DNA of 13,109 bases from Chitinophagaceae bacterium (lineage in GTDB: Bacteria > Bacteroidota > Bacteroidia > Chitinophagales > Chitinophagaceae): positions 1 through 13,109 of the forward strand of contig JAGKWS010000108.1 of NCBI GenBank assembly GCA_021151685.1, read 5' to 3'. The notes beneath the pieces are model-generated. The model was not told the DNA's origin. It was given only the letters and a program-made list of their open reading frames with translations, and ran no database searches. Positions 1 to 5,145 of the stretch are shown here, one piece after another (positions within the stretch are counted from its first letter, which is position 1; every line of letters begins with the position of its first letter). The translations under genes and the position numbers were made by a program.

Positions 1-3
1 TCT

Positions 4-290
4 GCCCGGCTGCTCTTACTTTTCTTTTCTACAGCGAAAAGAAAAGTAACAAAAGAAAGCGCCGCCCATGGCCCAATTGCTCCGCAGGGCCATGGGATGG
101 CTATACGCTGCTTTGTTGTGGTTTGCAAGGCACTACTGTGCGGCATGGTGCTGGTTTTTTGCCTGTGCGGTGCTATGGTGGGGCTTGGGTGCGTAGGCAG
201 GGTTTGGTGCTATTTTGGTGCTACCTTGCTTTGATGGACGGCAAAAAAAAGGCACCATCAGGCCATGGACGGGGGAATAGCTATGGGGCT
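4..290 (+). repeat. Long structured repeat element, copy 1
   Basis: About 287 bp that recur almost unchanged 384 bp downstream (388-671), differing at roughly a dozen substitutions and a few single-base indels in homopolymer runs. It opens with a perfect hairpin: arms ttacttttcttttc (16-29) and gaaaagaaaagtaa (36-49) around a 6-nt loop. A second hairpin follows: arms cccatggccc (65-74) and gggccatggg (87-96) around a 12-nt loop. The rest is G/T-rich and contains 'ttgatggacggcaaaaa' near its end. No transposase or terminal target duplication is visible. It resembles the dispersed intergenic repeats of Bacteroidetes genomes; copy number elsewhere cannot be judged from here. Confidence 0.85.
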
Positions 291-387
291 TTTGCCAGAA
301 TGAGGATTGGCAGGGTTTAAAGATTTTCAGGAATCGATTGTTTTTGTCCTGCGGCTGGGTTACTGTGTGCTTTTTATTGTGTTATGT

Positions 388-671
388 GCCCGGCTGCTCT
401 TACTTTTCTTTTCAGCAGCGAAAAGAAAAGTAACAAAAGAAAGTGCCGCCCATGGCCCAATTGCTCCGCAGGGCCATGGGATAGCTATACGCTGGTTTGT
501 TGTGGTTTGCAAGGCGCTACTGAGCGGCATGGTGCTGATTTTGCCTGTGCGGTGCTATGGGTGGGCTTGGGTGCGTAGGCAGGGTTTGGTGCTATTTTGG
601 TGCTACCTTGCTTTGATGGACGGCAAAAAAAGGCACCATCAGGCCATGGGCGGGGGAATGGCTATGGGGCT
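388..671 (+). repeat. Long structured repeat element, copy 2
   Basis: The second full copy, in direct orientation. The leading hairpin is intact (arms 400-413 and 420-433) although its loop differs from copy 1 (agcagc instead of tacagc). The second hairpin (449-458 and 471-480) is unchanged. In this copy the 12-mer ccgcccatggcc at 446-457 has a perfect inverted partner ggccatgggcgg at 642-653, so the G/T-rich body is bracketed by inverted repeats 184 bp apart; copy 1 has lost this match by a substitution on the right side. The unique spacer between copies 1 and 2 is 291-387. Confidence 0.85.
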
Positions 672-719
672 GAATTTCAAATGTCAAATTCAGTAACGTT
701 GTTCTGTGCATGATAGGTA

Positions 720-777
720 AGTGCCGCCAATCTGAAGATTGGCCGCCGCAATGACGTAGTGTGGACACTACGCCAAT
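720..777. repeat. 58-bp double-hairpin repeat, copy A
   Basis: Two hairpins side by side: ccaatct-ga-agattgg (728-743) and cgtagtgt-gg-acactacg (755-772), joined by 'ccgccgcaatga'. The unit recurs at 1251-1308 in the same orientation with about five substitutions. Both stems are perfect in this copy. No coding function is apparent. The compact palindromic form resembles short REP-type intergenic elements, which is an inference from structure only. Confidence 0.8.
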
Positions 778-886
778 CTGGTGGTTTGTCTGAATAGGTG
801 TTTTTATGATTTGAACTGTGAGCAAGATAGCAGGGGTAGCCCCTATGGGGCATTATATAGTAATGTGACTGGATGCTACAGACCTT

Positions 887-903
887 TTGTCCCGCCGGGA
901 CAA
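887..903. repeat. Short palindrome ttgtcccgccgggacaa
   Basis: Perfect 7-bp arms (ttgtccc / gggacaa) around gcc, in the middle of a stretch (about 825-950) that also contains 'gtagcccctat' twice (837 and 941 areas). It appears to be part of another short, palindromic intergenic repeat type packed between long-element copies 2 and 3. No gene is associated with it. Confidence 0.55.
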
Positions 904-952
904 TTACAGTATGGCTACGCATTACAGGGCGACCACAAGTGTAGCCCCTATT

Positions 953-1128
953 TTTTGTGGTTTGCAGCGCGCTACTGAGCGGCATGGCACTGGCTTTTTG
1001 CCTATGTGGTGCTATGGCTGGGCTTGGTTTCAAGGGTTGGGACCAGGTGCTATTTGGGGACGGTATTGCTTTGATGGACGGCAAAAAAGGCACCATTAGA
1101 CCATGGGCGGGGGAATGGCTATGGGGCT
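953..1128 (+). repeat. Long structured repeat element, partial diverged copy 3
   Basis: This matches roughly positions 500-671 of copy 2 in the same orientation, beginning at 'tgtggtttgca' and ending at 'ggctatggggct'. Identity is clearly lower than between copies 1 and 2 (by eye around four bases in five). Both head hairpins are missing: the copy is joined directly to a different short repeat ('gtagcccctattttt' at about 940). The right end ('ccatgggcgggggaatggctatggggct') is the best-conserved part in all three copies. Confidence 0.75.
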
Positions 1129-1192
1129 TTTTTGTCTTAGTTAGAAGGTTGGGTTAAAGGTTTGTTGTTGTGCATGAGGGGCTCGTGTGATT

Positions 1193-1242
1193 TGCCGGAC
1201 GGAATCCGGCATCGTTACCTGCCGTAGGCAAGAGCCTACGGC
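1193..1242. repeat. Two adjacent hairpins before repeat copy B
   Basis: The first hairpin has arms tgccgga (1193-1199) and tccggca (1205-1211) with a 5-nt loop. The second has arms gccgtaggc (1221-1229) and gcctacggc (1234-1242) with loop aaga. Neither is followed by a T-run on either strand, so they are not obvious terminators; they fit the general character of this repeat block. Confidence 0.6.
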
Positions 1243-1250
1243 AAACGGGG

Positions 1251-1308
1251 AGTACCGCTAATCTGAAGATTGACCGCCGCAATGACGTACTGTGGACACT
1301 ACGCCAAT
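1251..1308. repeat. 58-bp double-hairpin repeat, copy B
   Basis: The second copy of the 720-777 unit. The substitutions weaken the stems. In the first hairpin one outer pair becomes G-U and the outermost is lost; in the second a G-to-C change in the left arm gives a C-C mismatch. No compensating changes are seen, so this copy looks like a decaying relative rather than one held by selection on structure. Confidence 0.75.
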
Positions 1309-1337
1309 AAGGGTGCGAAAGATTGGGAAGGCTGGCT

Positions 1338-1378
1338 TGGTACCAGTAGCCCGGTTTGTAACCGGGCTACTGGTACCA
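1338..1378. repeat. Perfect 19-bp-arm hairpin downstream of the SDR gene
   Basis: Left arm tggtaccagtagcccggtt (1338-1356), loop tgt, right arm aaccgggctactggtacca (1360-1378), with no mismatch. It lies 46 bp past the stop codon of the minus-strand SDR gene and could end or stabilise that transcript. However, there is no T-tract on the minus strand after it, and it sits at the edge of a repeat block, so it may equally be another mobile or dispersed palindrome. Confidence 0.8.
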
Positions 1379-1424
1379 GACACGGGGCACAACGCTAAAA
1401 CCCGCACCAACGGGAAGACATCAT

Positions 1425-2258
1425 TTAAAGTATGTCTAACTCTCTGGCTACAAAAAAGCTTGGCACCAACGGCCTGAAACCGATTCTTCTGATTTTCTCA
1501 GAGTTTATGATTCCCTCAAATGGATCTTCGAGAGGGCCCTGCGCACTGTCGAATATTTCCTTTGCCTTGCCTACCGACTCTGCCAGTTCATAAAGCGTGA
1601 TTGGTGCGTCATCCACGATGTTGAAAATTTCTCCGTTAAGCCCCTCAAGCGCCAACAACAAAAACAACCCTTGCGCAACATCAAGATGGTGTACCATGTG
1701 CATTCTGGAGCCGGGGTGTCGTTTCCAAGTTTTTAGAATGGGCATTATCTCTGCAATATGTGGGTCTTGCTCGCCATACACAAAACCCAGACGAAGAATG
1801 CGTACATCGAGGTCCATTTTCAGCAAGGCTTGTTCAGCGGCAATCTTGCTGGCAGCATAAGCTCTGGAATCATTAATGTCGACAATGTCTTCTTCCTTTG
1901 CCGGATGTCCGTACCCGGAACGGTAGACGTTGCTTGTACTCACAAAAACGAATCGTTTTACACCTGCCGCAACGGCTGCTTTTGCCAGAGCCACAGTACC
2001 TGTATGATTGGTTTTTACGATACCTTCGTTGTCGGTGAATGTACGAAACAAGGCTGCCAGATGGACAACTGCATCCATGCCTGCAACTGCAGGAGGTAGC
2101 GTACTTGCATCATAAAGGTCGCCTACAACCATTTTGGCACCGGGTATCGCTTGCGATGCAGCTCTTACCAATATTGTAACATCGTATCCTTTGGCTATCA
2201 GGCGCGGAACAAATCTGCTCCCGACTTTTCCTGTAGCTCCTGTAACTAAAATTTTCAT
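1425..2258 (-). CDS. Extended SDR: NAD(P)-dependent epimerase/dehydratase family oxidoreductase
   Basis: 277 residues with an N-terminal Rossmann fold. The nucleotide-binding glycine motif is TGATGKVG (residues 6-13), an acidic GDLYD stretch is at 46-50, and VVHLAA (64-69) matches the conserved beta-4 segment of extended SDRs. The catalytic set is STS at 107-109 with Y134 and K138 in YAASK. The C-terminal half carries substrate-domain features such as FNIVDD and a final helix with 'KIRRIGFRP', as in epimerase/dehydratase relatives. Length and motifs fit the family; the substrate cannot be read from sequence. It starts 63 bp after the stop of the AraC-type regulator on the same strand, so the two are probably co-transcribed or the regulator controls it. 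No strong Shine-Dalgarno site precedes the ATG, as is common in Bacteroidetes. The stop is followed by a perfect hairpin. Confidence 0.9.
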   Translation of the reverse strand: MKILVTGATGKVGSRFVPRLIAKGYDVTILVRAASQAIPGAKMVVGDLYDASTLPPAVAGMDAVVHLAALFRTFTDNEGIVKTNHTGTVALAKAAVAAGVKRFVFVSTSNVYRSGYGHPAKEEDIVDINDSRAYAASKIAAEQALLKMDLDVRILRLGFVYGEQDPHIAEIMPILKTWKRHPGSRMHMVHHLDVAQGLFLLLALEGLNGEIFNIVDDAPITLYELAESVGKAKEIFDSAQGPLEDPFEGIINSEKIRRIGFRPLVPSFFVARELDIL

Positions 2259-2321
2259 AGGCCAAAGTTCGACCTATTCGATAATCGGGAGGTATTACTA
2301 TCAATCCAATAACTATGATTT

Positions 2322-3173
2322 TCAAACCTTGCGGAAAGAATTGGGTGTAGTGCCCGTTATTCGCTTAAAGTAGTTATTGAAATAGGCTGGATAGTCGAAC
2401 CCTAATGCATAGGCAATATCGGCAATGCTCCAATCTGTATGTTTCAGCAGTGCTTTGGATTCGGCAATAATACGGGCTGCAATATGTGCAGACGTTGGTT
2501 TGCCGGTGACCGTTTTTACTGCACGGTTCAGATAATTTACATGAACTGCAAGACTGGCAGCAAAGTCTTGCGGGGTGCGCAGTCTTAAAGGGTCGTTGCT
2601 TCGCTCTATTGGGAACTGCCTTTCTAACAGATCGGCAAACTGATGTGCGATGCGGTTTGTGCCATTTATGAATTGTGCAGACAGTTGAGGTGGTTGTATT
2701 TCCAGTGCTTCATGAATAATTAAAGCAATGCATTTTTTTATGACATCAGCTTTCTGAAGGTAATCGCCATTATAAGCCTTCAGCATTTTTTGAAAAATAT
2801 TGCCGATAGAGAATGCTTCATCATCGTTCAGGGGAATTATCGGATTGTCTCCTACACTAAACAAAGGTGATGCGTGGAGTTCACGGGAAGTAATGAAACT
2901 TTCGGTAAATATGCATGCGTATCCGCTGGTTCGGCGCACATGCCGAACAATAGAATGAGCCACTTTAGGATTGATAAAGAATAGCGTTGTTCCTTTAATA
3001 TCTACAGTCTGGCCATCTTGTTCAATTGTAATTTCTCCGTTTACCAAGCCCATTTTATAAAAATCACGTCGGCCGGTTCTGGCTGGCACATCTACAGATG
3101 GGTATAGTTCATGTACCTTAAATCCTTTGAGTTTTGACTCATCCCAACTTAAACCGGGAATCCCTGTTTCCAT
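2322..3173 (-). CDS. AraC-family transcriptional regulator
   Basis: 283 residues. The N-terminal part (about 15-100) has a beta-rich cupin-like pattern, including 'FFINPKVAHSI', typical of the ligand-binding half of AraC regulators. The C-terminal part (about 197-283) contains two helix-turn-helix units: TPQDFAASLAVHVNYLNRAV (200-219) and a second around 246-270 with IADIAYALGFDYPAYFNNYF. It closes with the family signature '-F-R-TGTTPNSFRK'. The family binds DNA as a dimer or monomer near target promoters. Position directly upstream of the SDR gene suggests local control. A TAACTTTG -7 element lies only 4 bp before the ATG, so the transcript may be leaderless, or the promoter call is wrong. 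The effector is unknown. Confidence 0.93.
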   Translation of the reverse strand: METGIPGLSWDESKLKGFKVHELYPSVDVPARTGRRDFYKMGLVNGEITIEQDGQTVDIKGTTLFFINPKVAHSIVRHVRRTSGYACIFTESFITSRELHASPLFSVGDNPIIPLNDDEAFSIGNIFQKMLKAYNGDYLQKADVIKKCIALIIHEALEIQPPQLSAQFINGTNRIAHQFADLLERQFPIERSNDPLRLRTPQDFAASLAVHVNYLNRAVKTVTGKPTSAHIAARIIAESKALLKHTDWSIADIAYALGFDYPAYFNNYFKRITGTTPNSFRKV

Positions 3174-3177
3174 AATG

Positions 3178-3185
3178 CAAAGTTA
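3178..3185 (-). promoter_or_regulatory. Candidate -7 element of the AraC gene (TAACTTTG)
   Basis: A perfect match to the Bacteroidetes sigma-ABfr -7 consensus TAnnTTTG on the minus strand, 4 bp before the ATG. No TTTG is seen at the expected -33 spacing. If real, transcription would begin at or next to the start codon. Confidence 0.35.
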
Positions 3186-3272
3186 ACAAAATCAAACCTC
3201 TGCTATGAGCATACCATATTATCCTATCACCCTTGGAAGGTCTACTGTTTTTCGCCGATTGTGTGTTTTATT

Positions 3273-3295
3273 ACAATGATACACTTCATCATTGT
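3273..3295. other. Small hairpin between the GIY-YIG and AraC genes
   Basis: Arms acaatgat (3273-3280) and atcattgt (3288-3295) around a 7-nt loop, 50 bp past the stop of the GIY-YIG gene. On the minus strand it is followed by AATAAAAC rather than a T-run, so it is at best a weak terminator. Confidence 0.4.
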
Positions 3296-3344
3296 GACGC
3301 AAAAACATATCGAGGTCTTAGGTATAGTCACCGAAACAGTATTG

Positions 3345-3656
3345 TTAGTTTGCGGAGAGAGAGGAACAACTTTCGAACTTTTTCTTGTTGAGGATTTGAG
3401 GATGCGATAGTAGCTCTTGATATAAGTGCTTAGACGCAAATACCCTACCCGAACAGGATTTCAAAAATCGTTCAAACTCGTATGCTTTATATCGGTTGGG
3501 AAATGAACAGCACCATAGTAGTTTTAAAGGCAGATGAGGCTTAGTAGCTGGTACGTAACCTTTTGAGTGGCGTTTAAATCGTTCTTTTACGTTCACCGTA
3601 CTGCCAACGTAGTGTTTGCCATTATTCAACTCAAGAATATAGACGTAGAACCACAT
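3345..3656 (-). CDS. GIY-YIG nuclease-family protein (small UPF0213-like)
   Basis: 103 residues forming a single GIY-YIG domain. The two signature strands are YVYIL (4-8) and YVG (16-18), the conserved Arg is R26 in 'VKERFKRH', and the metal-binding Glu is probably E62 in EFERFLK, four residues before the Lys as usual. Stand-alone proteins of 80-100 residues with this domain are common in Bacteroidetes; most have no established role, and a DNA-cleaving function is inferred from the UvrC and homing-endonuclease relatives. The final ~20 residues (KKKFESCSSLSAN) look unstructured. It lies downstream of tRNA-Ser on the same strand, separated by an intrinsic terminator, so it probably has its own promoter; the start region holds TTATTTTG, one mismatch from TAnnTTTG. 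All key residues are present, so it appears intact. Confidence 0.88.
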   Translation of the reverse strand: MWFYVYILELNNGKHYVGSTVNVKERFKRHSKGYVPATKPHLPLKLLWCCSFPNRYKAYEFERFLKSCSGRVFASKHLYQELLSHPQILNKKKFESCSSLSAN

Positions 3657-3683
3657 GTGTGCAAAATAATGAACGTACCCGAA

Positions 3684-3707
3684 ATAAAAAGGCGGACTTC
3701 GTCCGCC
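3684..3707 (-). terminator. Intrinsic terminator after tRNA-Ser
   Basis: On the minus strand: stem GGCGGAC, loop gaa, stem GTCCGCC (3691-3707), followed by TTTTTATTTC. The strong G/C stem plus T-tract is the textbook form. It lies 93 bp past the tRNA 3' end and 28 bp before the GIY-YIG start, so it separates the two transcripts. Confidence 0.85.
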
Positions 3708-3799
3708 GAAGCCCGCCTGATAAATTTTGTTCCTTCGATCAGCAGCGTACTAACCGATGAACTGCTCGCCTACGCTGAAAAAGCTTTGGCGGGTAAGAG

Positions 3800-3884
3800 C
3801 GGAGGGAGAGGGATTCGAACCCCCGGACCTGTAACAGTCAACAGTTTTCAAGACTGCCGCAATCGACCGCTCTGCCATCCCTCC
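3800..3884 (-). tRNA. tRNA-Ser (anticodon UGA)
   Basis: The acceptor stem pairs GGAGGGA (3884-3878) with TCCCTCC (3807-3801), with discriminator G at 3800. The anticodon arm is GCAGT-CTTGAAA-ACTGT, giving anticodon TGA, which reads UCA codons. The T-arm is GGGGG-TTCGAAT-CCCTC. A long variable arm (TGACTGTTACAGGTC region) marks it as a class II tRNA, consistent with serine. CCA is not encoded. A TAATTTTG -7 element lies just upstream and a terminator downstream, so it is probably a single-gene transcript. Confidence 0.95.
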
Positions 3885-3889
3885 GGGGT

Positions 3890-3897
3890 CAAAATTA
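3890..3897 (-). promoter_or_regulatory. Candidate -7 element of tRNA-Ser (TAATTTTG)
   Basis: An exact TAnnTTTG match on the minus strand, ending 5 bp before the mature tRNA 5' end. A TTGG (3916-3919) sits 18 bp upstream as a loose -33 element. The leader removed by RNase P would be very short. Confidence 0.4.
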
Positions 3898-3999
3898 TAC
3901 AAAAAACTTTGTCCTCCAATGGTTTGGCCCAAAATTTGATAGAAATGTTTCTTCGCAATATGAGCGGTTGTTGGGTAGTTCTCGAAACAGAGCATTTAG

Positions 4000-5016
4000 C
4001 TAATCGATGATGCTGCTTACAAACAAACCATTGTAGTAGCAGGCTCCGTTGGTAGTGCCAAACCAGATGTGGCCATTGGCATCTTCCATAAGGCCAAAAA
4101 CTTGTGGGCATGGCTTGCCGCTTTTTGTAGAGATGTCGGCAAAGGTTTTGCCATTGTACCTGTACAAGACCATGTTGGGGGTGCTACCGCTACCAAACCA
4201 AATATTGCCTTCTTTATCTTGGAGCACACTGCCTACGTAATTGGGAAATACCCTGGTAGAAGTGGAACCCATAACTGTAAACAGTCCATCTTCGCACCCT
4301 ACCCACATAGTACCGTTGCGCCCCTGAATGATACTGCGCACACTTTGAAATGGATTGCCATCTGATTGCAAGACTGTAGAGAACTTATTACCATCAAAAC
4401 AGTTTATGCCTCGTCCGGTACCTACCCACATTATGCCTTTGTTGTCAAGCATCAGCGAGTATATATAGTTGCCGGCCAGGCCATCTTGCACGGTGTAGTT
4501 CTTAAAACTACTACCATCAAAACAACTGAGCCCCCCATAGGTTCCCATCCAGATATTGCCATTTTTGTCTTCCAGCATACAGGTGACCCGATTCTCGGCC
4601 AAGCCATCGGAAGCGGCAAAATGGGTAAAATGCTCGCCATCGAATTTATATACGCCTCCCTGCATTGTGCCAAACCACATATTTCCTTTTTTGTCTTCTA
4701 AAATGGAGAATACACGGTACTTTTTCAGGTTGTACTTTGTAGTGTAGTTTACAAACGTTTTACCATCGTAGCCCACAATACCCTGCCATGTGGCAAACCA
4801 GTAATAGCCCTTGCTGTCTTGCAACACGTTTCGGATGATGCAATTGGGGCCTTTGTCGGAAGACACTTCTTTGGGTGCCCAAAATCCGGGTTCTCCTTTC
4901 AGGGTGTCTATGAGTTGTTTGTTGCCAGTGCTTTTTTCGCTATTAACTGTAGTCTCCTTACAACCAATAGTTGCAAAAAGCATCGACAATAACACTATTG
5001 GGAGGGTCGTTTTCAT
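4000..5016 (-). CDS. Seven-blade Reg_prop beta-propeller lipoprotein
   Basis: 338 residues. The N-terminus is a lipoprotein signal (MKTTLPIVLLSMLFATIGC), with Cys19 as the probable lipidated residue. The rest is built of seven Reg_prop-type ('two-component regulator propeller') repeats, each with a core like LEDKKGNMWFGT followed by 'FDG--F--Y'. The key tryptophans are at 73, 114, 156, 197, 238, 273 and 318, so the spacing is about 41 residues except around the sixth blade. Seven repeats are enough for one closed propeller. In hybrid two-component systems such propellers form the periplasmic sensor, usually two per protein, with a membrane segment and histidine kinase after them. Here nothing follows, so this is a free-standing, membrane-anchored propeller that could bind a ligand or partner. 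It lies 129 bp downstream of the cytochrome gene on the same strand. Confidence 0.88.
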   Translation of the reverse strand: MKTTLPIVLLSMLFATIGCKETTVNSEKSTGNKQLIDTLKGEPGFWAPKEVSSDKGPNCIIRNVLQDSKGYYWFATWQGIVGYDGKTFVNYTTKYNLKKYRVFSILEDKKGNMWFGTMQGGVYKFDGEHFTHFAASDGLAENRVTCMLEDKNGNIWMGTYGGLSCFDGSSFKNYTVQDGLAGNYIYSLMLDNKGIMWVGTGRGINCFDGNKFSTVLQSDGNPFQSVRSIIQGRNGTMWVGCEDGLFTVMGSTSTRVFPNYVGSVLQDKEGNIWFGSGSTPNMVLYRYNGKTFADISTKSGKPCPQVFGLMEDANGHIWFGTTNGACYYNGLFVSSIID

Positions 5017-5032
5017 GATATAATGTTACGAT

Positions 5033-5100
5033 TTTGGCAGTTGGTACATACAAAATATATTGTTAATATTTTCAACCACGAATTGTGTGGTACTGCCAAA
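5033..5100. other. Inverted repeat in the leader of the propeller gene
   Basis: tttggcagt (5033-5041) and actgccaaa (5092-5100) are perfect 9-bp inverted partners 50 bp apart, with the smaller accac/gtggt pair between them. They lie between the cytochrome stop and the propeller ATG. This could be a regulator site, but chance is not excluded. Confidence 0.3.
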
Positions 5101-5145
5101 TTTGAGCTACACCTAATCCAATTTGTTAGACTGTACGCTTCATAA

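Larger units (their letters stand above)
1..1424. other. Gene-free, repeat-rich intergenic block
   Basis: This 1.4-kb stretch holds no believable protein gene. Open frames exist on both strands, but they are short, overlap in several frames, run across palindromes, and their predicted products are rich in Cys, Trp, His and Arg without any recognisable fold. What fills the block is repeats: a ~285-bp element in three copies, a 58-bp element in two copies, and isolated hairpins, all listed separately. It ends just downstream of the stop codon of the minus-strand SDR gene. The three frames that look most coding-like come from the three copies of the long element and follow its repeat structure. 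Confidence 0.75.

Noticed and set aside
123..1157. Several short plus-strand and minus-strand open frames in the repeat block
   Set aside because: They overlap in multiple frames, follow the three copies of a non-coding repeat, cross hairpins, and are not maintained in the same frame between copies.
1..1310. CRISPR array
   Set aside because: The repeats are ~285 bp and 58 bp, irregularly spaced, and no cas gene is present.
3345..3656. Homing endonuclease within an intron or intein
   Set aside because: The GIY-YIG gene stands alone between complete genes, with no interrupted host gene and no DNA-binding extension after the nuclease domain.
3567..4010. 147-codon plus-strand frame with a plausible-looking middle (LTDELLAYAEKAL)
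   Set aside because: It runs antisense through the whole tRNA-Ser, the terminator and the start of the GIY-YIG gene; the part over the tRNA is the usual translated-tRNA artefact.
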